Shown here piece by piece: positions 43,970 through 52,632 of a DNA stretch of 64,000 bases. This DNA is from Natrinema caseinilyticum (GTDB lineage Archaea; Halobacteriota; Halobacteria; Halobacteriales; Natrialbaceae): the NCBI RefSeq assembly GCF_024227435.1, contig NZ_CP100447.1:1-64000 (forward strand). Reading direction: 5' to 3'. The notes under the pieces were generated by a model, which saw only the letters and a list, made by a program, of their open reading frames with translations, was not told the DNA's origin and searched no databases. Every line of letters starts with the position of its first letter. The stretch's first letter is position 1. Position numbers and translations under genes: made by a program.

Positions 43970-45488
43970 CTGCTTCCTCCGTCGGAGATTCGCTGTCTCG
44001 ACTCTCGTCTGTCGGCTCACTCATCTCCTCGAAATGTTCGAGAACGCTTCTGCGACCGCGCACGGCGAGGCCGACACCGACGACGAGGAGGAGCAACCCG
44101 ACTGCATACACCTCGACGACGAACGCCGTCGACGCCGTCGGCGTACTATCCCACTGGAAGGGATACGCCTGGCTGAACAGGTAGACTGCCACAGCGGTCA
44201 CGCCGACGCCGACGAAGCCCACGATGGACGCACGCCGGCTCGATGGAAGCAGGACAGCAAGACTCAGCAGGAAGATCGGGAGGCTTCCCGCTGCAAGTCC
44301 GAACGAGGCCTCGCGGACGACCCAGTAGGACTCCGATCCCGGCTGACCGCTCCCGAGGAACGTCCCGAGCGCGACCACTGCGAACAGGAGGCTCGCAGCG
44401 AACAACCCCACGCCAGCGTACACCGACAGCGGCGAGCGGTAGTTTTTCCCTCGACCGATGGGACCGACGGCTCTGGCGTACCACGCGAGAATCCGTGAGT
44501 TGTCGACCTGTTCGACGTACTCCTCTTGGACCCGACCACCATACGGGAGGTCACCCGTTGTCTCCGGACGCGGATCCGCGTCATCATCTGGTTCGAGCAG
44601 CGCCTCTTCTCGATCGGCGCTGTCAAACGCCGCTTCCAGATCTAACCGCTCACCAGTCGCTGGATCGGTCAGCGTCTTCTCATCGGGTTGGGTGAAGACG
44701 CTATGCTCGAAGGAGATCGGAGCCTCCTGTCCTCGATAGACCTGGTAAAGGACGTCGAGAACCTTCGCTCTGTCATCGAGGATATTGGTTTCGACGCGAG
44801 TCCGAGGGAGCTGTGAGGCGACTCGCTGAACGCGAGCCCAGACCTCGTCGAGATACGGCTCTTCGTCATCGACGTTCTTCGCACCGCCTCCGAACGGGAG
44901 TGCATCCGCAATCGCGTCGAATCGACCGCCCTCGTCGTCTTCTCCCTTCATGACCGCGACGGCAACGAAGAATCGACGATCTCGGACGTTCGCGAGCGCA
45001 ATCGTTCGGTCCAGCCACTCCGCGTGAGCAACGCGTCCGTATTCGAGGAGCGCCGAGTCAGCGACGTGGTCGATGTGTGGCTGTGGAGTTACGCCCGCCG
45101 TAGCGACGCCGCCGTCAGTGGCGGGGTCCTTGACGACCTCGTCCGGGGCCTCAACATCGTCCGCTTCCGGGATGGCTGTCGGTTGTCCCGTTGGTGCGCC
45201 CAGTGCATTCGGGCCGATGAAGCGTTCGAGGTAGCGGTCGCCGTCGAACCGGGTCGTCAGCGTCAGGAACTGTGTCGGGAACTGCAGTCCCCGGAGGAAC
45301 GTCATGTACGAGATGTACAGGCTGGTCCGTCGCTCTTCGGAGAGCGTCAGCCACTCACGGGGCTCGATCTCGACGAGCATCGTGTACGCTGTGGGCGTTT
45401 CGATAACGCCGCCATCTCGGACGTTCTCGAAGTTGAGCAGGTCAAGCGTCGACTGCTCGCCACTGCCCACGCTACTCTGGAGATTCAT
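43962..45488 (-). CDS. 508-residue T4SS-associated membrane protein
   Basis: The N-terminal region (AYTMLVEIEPREWLTLSEE... FPTQFLTLTTRFD) resembles the N-terminal domain that precedes the motor in VirB4/TraC-type proteins. The C-terminal 150 residues hold about four membrane spans after GKNYRSPLSVY. The middle is acidic and soluble (CHAV is absent; a DPATGERLDLEAAF stretch is visible). It overlaps the VirB3/PrgI-like gene by four bases and precedes virB4. One reading is a split VirB4 accessory with its own membrane anchor. I do not know a named family. Confidence 0.68.
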   Translation of the reverse strand: MNLQSSVGSGEQSTLDLLNFENVRDGGVIETPTAYTMLVEIEPREWLTLSEERRTSLYISYMTFLRGLQFPTQFLTLTTRFDGDRYLERFIGPNALGAPTGQPTAIPEADDVEAPDEVVKDPATDGGVATAGVTPQPHIDHVADSALLEYGRVAHAEWLDRTIALANVRDRRFFVAVAVMKGEDDEGGRFDAIADALPFGGGAKNVDDEEPYLDEVWARVQRVASQLPRTRVETNILDDRAKVLDVLYQVYRGQEAPISFEHSVFTQPDEKTLTDPATGERLDLEAAFDSADREEALLEPDDDADPRPETTGDLPYGGRVQEEYVEQVDNSRILAWYARAVGPIGRGKNYRSPLSVYAGVGLFAASLLFAVVALGTFLGSGQPGSESYWVVREASFGLAAGSLPIFLLSLAVLLPSSRRASIVGFVGVGVTAVAVYLFSQAYPFQWDSTPTASTAFVVEVYAVGLLLLVVGVGLAVRGRRSVLEHFEEMSEPTDESRDSESPTEEADV

Positions 45489-45946
45489 TGCTCCTCCTCC
45501 ATCGACGAACCATCCAGATTGGGTCGCGTTGCGTCGAGGACGCCCTGATAGGCGAGGTCCGCTCCGCTAGTCTTCGCAGTGTACTCTCCCCAACCTGGGG
45601 GTCCCGGTTGGGTGAGCCACTCGTCTTGCGTCACGCCGATACCGAGATCGCCGTGTTCCGGATCGGGATGACGCCAGACGTAGACGTTCGACCCCGTCTT
45701 GAAGTGAAACACCGCATGAGCGTATCGGAGGGGACGCTGTCCGGGCGGTGTCTTCATGAAGATCAACCCGCCGATTCCGATGCCGACGACGAACAGCGGG
45801 AACGTGAACAGAAGTGGGAAGCCAACCGTATAGAGAACGGCACACGGCGCTAACGGGATTGCCAAGGATTCGGCGAGTCGCTTCACCGAGAAGCCGAGGA
45901 ACTTCGACTCCAGGAGGTTGCTCGCGACGGGCACAGGATCGGGCAT
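45485..45946 (-). CDS. VirB3/PrgI-like small membrane protein
   Basis: A 153-residue protein with two adjacent hydrophobic segments (about residues 27-46 and 48-65), then a soluble tail with TPPGQRPLRYAHAVFHF and VYVWRHPDPEHGD. Size, membrane hairpin and place just upstream of VirB4-type genes match VirB3/PrgI proteins, which link VirB4 to the inner membrane. The start codon directly follows the stop of a 58-residue gene (TAGATG), and its end overlaps the next gene by ATGA. Confidence 0.72.
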   Translation of the reverse strand: MPDPVPVASNLLESKFLGFSVKRLAESLAIPLAPCAVLYTVGFPLLFTFPLFVVGIGIGGLIFMKTPPGQRPLRYAHAVFHFKTGSNVYVWRHPDPEHGDLGIGVTQDEWLTQPGPPGWGEYTAKTSGADLAYQGVLDATRPNLDGSSMEEEQ

Positions 45947-46123
45947 CTACTCGACCTCCTCGCCGTCACAGAGTTCCTCTTCCGTCGGAAGCACACCGCC
46001 GTCTTCCAGCCGTTCGGCTCCCTTGATCAGCATCCCGCGCCAGTTGACGCCGTGTCGTTCACGAACCGCGTCTAACTGTTCGAACTGCTCGTCGTCCTTG
46101 ATGATGATTCTCGTCGACGTCAT
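45947..46123 (-). CDS. 58-residue ribbon-helix-helix-like protein
   Basis: A short strand (TSTRIIIKD), a helix (EQFEQLDAVRERHG) and a turn plus helix (VNWRGMLIKGAERLE) follow the ribbon-helix-helix plan of CopG/Arc-type DNA-binding proteins. An acidic tail ends in DGEEVE. It is a paralogue of the N-terminal 40 residues of the adjacent gene, sharing the WRGMLI core and GA-x-RLE. Start and stop overlap or abut both neighbours. Likely a small regulator of the T4SS operon; the fold is inferred. Confidence 0.68.
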   Translation of the reverse strand: MTSTRIIIKDDEQFEQLDAVRERHGVNWRGMLIKGAERLEDGGVLPTEEELCDGEEVE

Positions 46124-46515
46124 CGCTCGACCTCAACTGGATTGAACTCGTCGACGGACGAGCGCTCGTGATGTGCTTCGGTGTCGAGCGTTCGGAGTGA
46201 CCCTCGGGAATCGAACAGCGAAGAAGTCGGTTTGTGGCCCTCAGCAGAGCCACCTGGACTATCATGCCTACTGGACTCGGGGAGTTCCTCTCGTCTTCGC
46301 GGCTCTTGCCCGTGTGACCGTTCCGATACGTGGCTCCGGGGGCTTTCAGTCGAAGCGTCACCCCTCTTCTGGTCGGTGAACCAGGTCTCGCGCCCTTCGA
46401 GGCGCTTGGCTCCTTGAATCAGCATCCCACGCCACTGCACGCCGTACTTGTCTCGGATGGTTCTGAGTCGGTGGTACTCGGTCTCGTTTCTGAACCGAAT
46501 CTCGATTTCAGGCAT
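46120..46515 (-). CDS. 131-residue protein with N-terminal ribbon-helix-helix-like domain
   Basis: The start is the ATG at 46515 (MPEIEIRF), with a good Shine-Dalgarno (GGTGGTGAG) about nine bases upstream. Residues 1-40 give strand, helix and WRGMLIQGAKRLE second helix, paralogous to the 58-residue neighbour. Residues 45-131 are hydrophilic, rich in S, R, E and H, and look disordered. Together with the neighbour it is the best candidate for the factor that binds the TGCG-N5-CGCA arrays in the T4SS promoters, because ribbon-helix-helix proteins commonly bind short tandem palindromes and autoregulate. That link is inference. Confidence 0.62.
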   Translation of the reverse strand: MPEIEIRFRNETEYHRLRTIRDKYGVQWRGMLIQGAKRLEGRETWFTDQKRGDASTESPRSHVSERSHGQEPRRREELPESSRHDSPGGSAEGHKPTSSLFDSRGSLRTLDTEAHHERSSVDEFNPVEVER

Positions 46516-46531
46516 TCTCAACTCACCACCC

Positions 46532-46660
46532 TCAGCTGGCACACTCGGCTAGCGAGCCGTCACTCAGGAACGAGAGTTCGATTGCAGTCACGACTGGTAG
46601 CATCGTGCCGGCGGGGAGCGACAGGACTGCCCCAGTTGTGGGTACTGTTTGGTAGTGCAT
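46532..46660 (-). CDS. 42-residue leader ORF of the T4SS operon
   Basis: Starts MHYQTVPTTGAVLSLPAG and ends in LAECAS, with a moderately hydrophobic centre. Its ATG lies 43 bases from the operator array on the minus side, matching the 45-48 bases seen for the pilin-like genes in the other array-controlled promoters. An AT-rich GAAATAAACAAAT lies 26-38 bases upstream as TATA element. A Shine-Dalgarno for the next gene follows the stop. The peptide family is not recognised. Confidence 0.5.
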   Translation of the reverse strand: MHYQTVPTTGAVLSLPAGTMLPVVTAIELSFLSDGSLAECAS

Positions 46661-46703
46661 CACACCACTCCTCGGCGAGGAACCCATTTGTTTATTTCAG
46701 GAA

Positions 46704-46767
46704 TGCGTATGGCGTAATACTGCGTACAGCGCACTGTTGCGGCAGGCGCAAGCCTGCGATTTCCGCA
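46704..46767. promoter_or_regulatory. four tandem TGCG-N5-CGCA palindromes between divergent T4SS operons
   Basis: Units are TGCGTATGGCGTA (46704), TGCGTACAGCGCA (46721), TGCGGCAGGCGCA (46738) and TGCGATTTCCGCA (46755), at an exact 17-base period with 4-base linkers. The array ends 43 bases from the ATG of the minus operon and 48 from the pilin-like ATG at 46816. On the minus side the last unit is followed by TTCCTGAAATAAACA, nearly identical to the bases after the array at 56207. A cooperative operator or activator site for both operons is inferred. Confidence 0.78.
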
Positions 46768-46815
46768 TTCTTAGAGGACTTTTCTCGCGGTACAGCCTCG
46801 TCGATAGCGACGACC

Positions 46816-47250
46816 ATGCTGACACCTCACCAGTTCCACCTCCCGCCGCCGTTCGCTGGTGGCTTCCTTGAGCGCCTGCCTGACCTGTTGCTCCCCGTTA
46901 CGGGACCACTGGCAATCCCAATCGAACGATTCTACATCGTTGGTGATGTCTTTGGTTCGTTCACCGACCTCCGATGGCTGTCTCTCTTCGTATTCCAGCA
47001 GCTGCGTCCGGAGACAATACTCGCAGTCGTGGACTTCAGTTCGATGCTCGACTTCCCACCGTGGACGGCGACAGTATTCGTCTACGCTGGACTCGTCCTG
47101 CTGGTCCTGGGCGTGATGGCCTGGCTCGGGAGCCACAGCCTCTATCGTCGTGCCTGGGGCCGACGGCTCGCGATGTCAGGCGGCGGGCTGTTCGTCGTCG
47201 GGACCGCTTTCGGAACGTTCGTGGACCTCCTGCAGTATGTCCTCGGATAA
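46816..47250 (+). CDS. VirB2/TrbC-like pilin candidate 1
   Basis: A 144-residue protein; the ATG at 46816 is chosen because the long upstream open frame overlaps the opposite operon and the operator array. The C-terminal 65 residues form a membrane hairpin: FVYAGLVLLVLGVMAWLG, a basic loop (SLYRRAWGRRLAMSGGG), then a second span. Sequence and layout match the pilin-like proteins at 56316 and 53872. The N-terminal 80 residues are moderately hydrophobic and may include a signal segment. No TATA box is obvious. The next gene's start overlaps its end by 14 bases. Confidence 0.66.
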   Translation: MLTPHQFHLPPPFAGGFLERLPDLLLPVTGPLAIPIERFYIVGDVFGSFTDLRWLSLFVFQQLRPETILAVVDFSSMLDFPPWTATVFVYAGLVLLVLGVMAWLGSHSLYRRAWGRRLAMSGGGLFVVGTAFGTFVDLLQYVLG

Positions 47251-49576
47251 GTCTCGCGAGGGTCGTTTGTCCCCCTCGAAACTTCGTCGAGTAGCCCGAT
47301 TCACGAAACGACTGCGTCGACCTCCGCTTAGTCTTCCTGGAACACTCGTGAAGACACGGCTCGTCGTCGCCGGCGTCGTCTTCCTACTCGTCTCCAGCGC
47401 AGTCATCGGCGCAGCGGCAGGCGATCTACTCATCCCCAGTCCAGAACCCGGCGTCGAGAAAGATTACGACGACACCTTCCGGGTGCTGGCGAGTAACGAC
47501 CCCGACCCAGGCCGGGGGTCCAGTGTCGTCCAGGTCTACGAGTACGGCGAGAACGGAACGATCACCGAAGTGAACCGGACCGTGGTTACCCAGCCGGTCC
47601 AGCTCTGGGACTCGAACATCCAATCACGCGACGCACTGCTCATCGCGAACGAGTCCGATATGTACCAATCCGGCCTCCACGGATTCGTCCAGGTACCGTA
47701 CCGTGACCAGTGGACAACCCTCCGAGATTGGTGGGACGGCGAGTTCCGAATTCTCCCGATCTATACCGGCGACCCGAGTCGAGCCACGAGCAACGACGGC
47801 CAGTACACTGTCGAAGTCAGGCATCCGAACGGCTGGTGGAATCCGGTGTACAACGCAGACGTCGAGCGCGTCGACGGGAACCTCACCGTCACGAATCCAG
47901 ACGAGGCGCTCGTCCTCTCCTCGTACTACAGCACCGTTATCGAGCGGAAGATCCAGATCATCGAATCACTCCTCCAGCACTCCGAGATGGCCCCCAGTGA
48001 GTCCGCTGCCCGAAGTACGTCCGTCGTGCCCACCGAGAACGGTATCGAAGTATTCCCGACCACCGATGGCGCGAACGTCAACCTCCAGTGGCAGCCCGGC
48101 TCTCATGCGCTCGTCCGCGATGCGTACGTCGGGAACATCGACGTTATCCCTGGTGTCTGGCACGACGGCCGGTACGTCACCCCGAGTTGGCAGCTCACCA
48201 CCTACGTCCCGTGGGATTACCGCATCGAAGAGCCAGCCGATTACAGCGAGAGCGGAACCTGCACGATCACCCACCACCACAAGCAGGGCAACACGACGGT
48301 CACCCACAATCACACCTATCCCCTGACGCGCTGGGCCAACTACCGGCTCATCGATTCGAACGCGTCGATCGTGAACGTCACAGCGGGGAACATCAGCCTC
48401 GACCGAACGCGACCGGGGATGTGGACGACGATGAACTACACGACGTCTCGACCTCGTCGGCTCCCACCGGGGAACTACGACCTCACTGCGACACTTCGAA
48501 TAGAGGTCGAGATGGAGACTCACTACGGCGTCTCTAGCGCACAGTGTTCCGAGTGGAACAACCGACGAACGGTCAACCGGACGGTCGAACTCCAGTACTC
48601 GGTTCCCATCGAGACGGTCAACAGCGACGACCTCTCCATCGACGTTCAGGTGTACGACCGACCGGGTCGAGACATCGTCGCCGTCAATTGGAGCGGCGAG
48701 CAGGGACTCGCAGCTGGCGCAGCTGCATGGGAAGACGTGGAAATCCAGATCGGCGAAAAGACGATGTACGTCACGGCGCCGTGGCGATTCTACTCTGTCT
48801 CTCGGAATACGCACGTCGAAGAGCGAACCCAGAGCGGGACAACCCAAGTTGAAGCCTCCCATTCGTACAACGGGGCCTATCCAGCGATGCTCCGATATCG
48901 GATGAGTCCCGGGAACGTGAGTGTCCTCGCGGAACAAACCGCAGACCAGCGTATCTGGTGGGAGACGACGTACGTCGCTCAGAACCGATCAGTTCCAGCG
49001 GCGTCGCTGCCGAGTACCATCGTCGCCCCGGAGAACACGAAGCCGACCTACCTCTACGACCAGTACGCGGGCATCCTGAAAAGTCTGGATCGAACGATGG
49101 GCGAGACCGTGAGTGCGCAGGCAGGCGATGTCTGGGGGCTTCCGGTCGATACCTCTGTGAGCGTCGTCCGGTATCAGGAGTCACGACTCACGGTGACGAT
49201 GAACCACAGCGCTGGGACAGCCGAGGTGTTCCTCTCTGATTCTGCCGGAAATCCGATCCCGAATCGACTGGTCAGTCTCGATGGGGCCAGCGTACAAAAC
49301 GTGACGACAGATGCGAACGGTCGAGCGACAGTTCCTCTCTCGGGGACGCTCGTCCGTGCCCACTTTGCCGGCGATAATTGGCGCGATTCTCGGTCCCAGT
49401 ACTACCTGGAGACCCACTCCTATGGCGTCTCGCCCACCTCGTTCCTTTCGGGAGCTACCGACCTCTTCGGCTACCTCAACGCCGCAATCTCGAATACAAT
49501 CATCTTCATCGAATGGCTCGTGCTCGGAATCTTCGCGCTGTTCTGGATTCGATTCATGCGCGAGAAGCCCGCGTGA
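47237..49576 (+). CDS. large surface protein anchored at both ends, T4SS-linked
   Basis: A 779-residue protein; the start at 47237 (MSSDKSREG) is followed by a basic stretch and a span at about residues 40-60. The long middle is polar, rich in T, N and W, with many N-x-S/T sites, and looks extracellular. Near residue 680 an Ig/carboxypeptidase-regulatory-like segment (AGNPIPNRLVSLDG, TTDANGRATVPL) occurs. A C-terminal span (IIFIEWLVLGIFALFWI) ends in a short basic tail. It is co-transcribed with the pilin-like gene, overlapping it by 14 bases, so a role in cell contact or as outer T4SS component is likely. Family not recognised. Confidence 0.72.
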   Translation: MSSDKSREGRLSPSKLRRVARFTKRLRRPPLSLPGTLVKTRLVVAGVVFLLVSSAVIGAAAGDLLIPSPEPGVEKDYDDTFRVLASNDPDPGRGSSVVQVYEYGENGTITEVNRTVVTQPVQLWDSNIQSRDALLIANESDMYQSGLHGFVQVPYRDQWTTLRDWWDGEFRILPIYTGDPSRATSNDGQYTVEVRHPNGWWNPVYNADVERVDGNLTVTNPDEALVLSSYYSTVIERKIQIIESLLQHSEMAPSESAARSTSVVPTENGIEVFPTTDGANVNLQWQPGSHALVRDAYVGNIDVIPGVWHDGRYVTPSWQLTTYVPWDYRIEEPADYSESGTCTITHHHKQGNTTVTHNHTYPLTRWANYRLIDSNASIVNVTAGNISLDRTRPGMWTTMNYTTSRPRRLPPGNYDLTATLRIEVEMETHYGVSSAQCSEWNNRRTVNRTVELQYSVPIETVNSDDLSIDVQVYDRPGRDIVAVNWSGEQGLAAGAAAWEDVEIQIGEKTMYVTAPWRFYSVSRNTHVEERTQSGTTQVEASHSYNGAYPAMLRYRMSPGNVSVLAEQTADQRIWWETTYVAQNRSVPAASLPSTIVAPENTKPTYLYDQYAGILKSLDRTMGETVSAQAGDVWGLPVDTSVSVVRYQESRLTVTMNHSAGTAEVFLSDSAGNPIPNRLVSLDGASVQNVTTDANGRATVPLSGTLVRAHFAGDNWRDSRSQYYLETHSYGVSPTSFLSGATDLFGYLNAAISNTIIFIEWLVLGIFALFWIRFMREKPA

Positions 49577-49702
49577 TAGTAATACTGATGAATAAGGGTT
49601 TCAAGAATCACCACTGACACATACTCTCGCCTGTCTCCACTATTCAGAACGCGACTTCTGTCCAGGTTGGAGGGTTCACAGAGCCGTATTCCCCTACACC
49701 AA

Positions 49703-51340
49703 CTACTCTTGATCTAATTCACTAATATACACCGCACTCCGGAAGATCTCCACAAGCAGTGACGCCGAGAAATCGTAGTGAGCCTCCTTATACCGGAGTT
49801 CACCGTGCGCAGTACGATTCCGCAGCGCCTCCCCAGTAGCGTCGTGGTATCTGAACCGTAGAAACTTCACATAGTCCTCGTCCAGCAACCCGTCCAACCG
49901 ATTCATCAATCCACCAAACGTCTTCGGAAGATCCTCGCCGCGAATGGACGCAGTAATCGCAGTGCCCGAGGCCTCCAACTGGTGTTTTATTACTCCCTCG
50001 AGACGGGGCATCCCGAGATGGACCGCCTCTGCATGTCGGTCCTCGAAGAACGCGATGATGAAGTCCGTCAGGAAGGCTTTGTCATCGACAGTCGCCCCGT
50101 CAATCGACTCAAGCAACGTGAAGAAGTGATGCTCCTTGATCAACCCTTGATTGATGAGTTTATACAATACCCGGGCAGTCAACCCGACCGATAATCGTGC
50201 CTCAGCGGAATACCCATCGGGAACATCGATATCTGATGTTTCGCTGGAGACTGAGTCTCCCTCATGAGTCATATGCCGTCGTGGGAAGATATCGGTGAGC
50301 GAAGCTGTCGGAAACCAATTCTCCCCTTCTTCCTCCTCTCCGGACTGCACCCCAGATTCGGAGGGTTCGTCATCAAGATGTGGAAGAAAGACAGGGACCT
50401 TCACGAGACCCAAGAACGCCTGTTCGGGCGAGAACTCGCTGGCAGCATTCTCGAAATTTTCAACTAGAGTGTTCGCAATAGAAGTAAAATTCTCGGCAAC
50501 TTCATCAGGGACTTCACCACCAACAGGCTTCATCTCCTGCTCGATTCCCTTTCGGTTCTCCCTGCGTTTTACAAGCCGCCATCGATTGAGCGTCTCCTCA
50601 TCGGCAAACGACTCACACTCTTTCAGTGCTTCCTCTATCGTCGTTGCAGTCACTAAGTGACCTCGCGTCTTCTGGAACTCAATCTCGTTCTCATAGGACT
50701 CAATCAGTCCCTCTTGGACATCTTCGATTGATCCGTCCCTCTGTTCCTGGATTTGACGGATACGATGGAGGTAATTCCGCTGCGCATGGTAGTTGTGTTG
50801 CTTGTTGGTGTACTCCGCACGAGCCCAAGAGAACTCGACAAGTCGATCAAGTGTTGCTGAATCAATCGATCGAAGGTCCGCTTCCGAGATCGCATCCAAG
50901 ATGCGTCCCGCACTCCCCTCGTCTGTATCGAACTCTGAATACTGCTCTTCGAGCAATTCGATAGCGTCGTCGACGGCCTGCTGTAACCGGTCTTCGTGGC
51001 TCAATGAGTCAGCGAGATCGATGTACGCGGCGAGGGACCAGCTCGCTACGTGAAACCAGCAGTCATCAAGGGCTTGGTCGATTCCCTCTTCGTATTTCTT
51101 CAGGGCGTGCTCTGCTCCGTTCTCGTAGTCTTGCTCGTTCTCCCAACGTTGGTAGCCTCGAAGTGCTTCCAGTAGCGGATGTTCGGCGTCGGTGGATTCG
51201 AGAAGAGCAATATTGTAGAGAAGATCGTTCCGGACTTCCCCATCGATTTGTCGCTTTAATGTATGCAAGGCTGACCGGAAACCGAAATCATCGCTAGCGG
51301 ATGTATTGGCATTATCGAGGGCCTCTTCAATGGGGTCCAT
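49703..51340 (-). CDS. DUF4209-like protein
   Basis: A 545-residue, mostly helical, acidic protein. The C-terminal region has FRYHDATGEALRNRTAHGEL, an RNxxxH-type motif that fits DUF4209 and is reminiscent of HEPN-like catalytic motifs. The region before it (SVGLTARVLYKLINQGLI) also fits. Function is unknown; such proteins are found scattered in defence and mobile regions. A Shine-Dalgarno (GGTGA) and an AT-rich AAAAATAATG lie before the ATG. It is divergent from the propeller/TPR gene. Confidence 0.62.
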   Translation of the reverse strand: MDPIEEALDNANTSASDDFGFRSALHTLKRQIDGEVRNDLLYNIALLESTDAEHPLLEALRGYQRWENEQDYENGAEHALKKYEEGIDQALDDCWFHVASWSLAAYIDLADSLSHEDRLQQAVDDAIELLEEQYSEFDTDEGSAGRILDAISEADLRSIDSATLDRLVEFSWARAEYTNKQHNYHAQRNYLHRIRQIQEQRDGSIEDVQEGLIESYENEIEFQKTRGHLVTATTIEEALKECESFADEETLNRWRLVKRRENRKGIEQEMKPVGGEVPDEVAENFTSIANTLVENFENAASEFSPEQAFLGLVKVPVFLPHLDDEPSESGVQSGEEEEGENWFPTASLTDIFPRRHMTHEGDSVSSETSDIDVPDGYSAEARLSVGLTARVLYKLINQGLIKEHHFFTLLESIDGATVDDKAFLTDFIIAFFEDRHAEAVHLGMPRLEGVIKHQLEASGTAITASIRGEDLPKTFGGLMNRLDGLLDEDYVKFLRFRYHDATGEALRNRTAHGELRYKEAHYDFSASLLVEIFRSAVYISELDQE

Positions 51341-51503
51341 TTACTTCACCAATACAACCTCCCTTTCATTATTTTTCGGAAACACGCCCTCCTCCGCACT
51401 ATAGAGACGCTTAATCGTGCTGTCTTAATCGAAAAGCAGGGGGCGTTTGTTGTTGTCAGAACCATTGTGGGCCTTTATCACATATTCGTCAGTGACTAGT
51501 GTT

Positions 51504-52598
51504 ATGGGATTGCTTAGTCGGTTATTCGGTTCGGGGAACGACACCGATTCGGAATCGAAGGACGTCTCTGGGCCGGAACCAGATATCGTGATTGACAGCC
51601 CATTAGACAAGGAGTTCATCCAGGGAGAGTTTCGTGGCGAGCGGGTCACCTTCTCGTCAGTGCCATCGCCAAATGGGGAGTGGCGGTGCTTGTACGGGCG
51701 AACTGGAATGAACGATGGCGCTCCAATCGTCTTAGTCAGAGGGGACGGGGAGGTTCAACACGCCTTCGCCGTAACTCGTGCAGAAAACGTTGCCGTCGCA
51801 AACACCGGGCACGTCGTTGTTACCGACATCGGCGAAGCTGATAATCAAGATCTCGCTGGGACACTCAATGTTGTCGCTCCTGATGGTCAGCCAATCATCG
51901 AGTACGAGTTCGATGCGAACATCTGGGAGTGTTCGATTACCGAGGACGGTCAATATGCTTCCACAGCAACCTACAATCCCGACCGCTCGGTATACATCTT
52001 CGATATCGAGTCCGAGGAACTCATCACGGAGTTCGAGACGCCGAATCTCAACGGCCCTTCACAAGAATTCGGAGAGATCGATGGCGAACTCGTTCTGTAC
52101 CTCTTCGATGGTGACGAACGGTATCGGGCTATCGACCTCGACGGTAATACGGTCTGGAAGAGCCAGAAACTCGAGAATCAAGATCGTATTGACGAACTTC
52201 TGGATAGCAGCGAGCGGGCTGATTTGCAGGAGTCTATTGAACTTCTCGAAGAGGCGTACGAACTCACCGACGACGAGAACAGGAAGAAATCGATCGCAAA
52301 TCAATTAGCAGACGCTCACTGGAAGCTATCAAAGGAAATCCACAAAGAGGAGGGAGACACAGACGCATGGTGGGCGCACCTCAACCAGGCGAAACAGTAC
52401 TACTACGAAATCGTATCCTGGTACGACGGTAAGAAAGGGGTCGCCAAAGTGGAGCGCAAACAGGCGAAGTACCATCTGAAAGAAGGAGATGAAGAGACAG
52501 CGCTCCAGCTTTTACAGAGTATCTCTGAGCTTGAGGAGGAACACGACGTTCAGTTGCTCACCGACGCCGACAAGGAGAAAATCGAGAACCTCTCCTAA
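51504..52598 (+). CDS. beta-propeller plus TPR-like protein
   Basis: A 364-residue protein starting at ATG 51504 (MGLLSRLFG), with a TATA-like TTTATCA 25-31 bases upstream. Residues 45-225 hold repeated beta-rich segments (GEWRCLYG, TGHVVVTDIGE, DGQYASTATYNPDRSVYIFDI), as in WD40 or PQQ propellers but too few for a full ring. Residues 235-360 are TPR-like helices (ESIELLEEAYEL, AWWAHLNQAKQYYYEIVSWY). A protein-interaction role is all that can be inferred. Confidence 0.6.
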   Translation: MGLLSRLFGSGNDTDSESKDVSGPEPDIVIDSPLDKEFIQGEFRGERVTFSSVPSPNGEWRCLYGRTGMNDGAPIVLVRGDGEVQHAFAVTRAENVAVANTGHVVVTDIGEADNQDLAGTLNVVAPDGQPIIEYEFDANIWECSITEDGQYASTATYNPDRSVYIFDIESEELITEFETPNLNGPSQEFGEIDGELVLYLFDGDERYRAIDLDGNTVWKSQKLENQDRIDELLDSSERADLQESIELLEEAYELTDDENRKKSIANQLADAHWKLSKEIHKEEGDTDAWWAHLNQAKQYYYEIVSWYDGKKGVAKVERKQAKYHLKEGDEETALQLLQSISELEEEHDVQLLTDADKEKIENLS

Positions 52599-52632
52599 GA
52601 TCAATTCAATAGAATCGCGAGAATCACCTTCG

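Noticed and set aside
46330-46815. Upstream part of the long frame leading into the pilin-like gene
   Set aside because: It overlaps the opposite-strand ribbon-helix-helix gene, the leader ORF and the operator array. The ATG at 46816 fits the operator spacing.
47966-48937. 323-codon minus-strand frame opposite the surface protein
   Set aside because: Antisense shadow rich in R and V. The plus frame has coherent signal/anchor topology.
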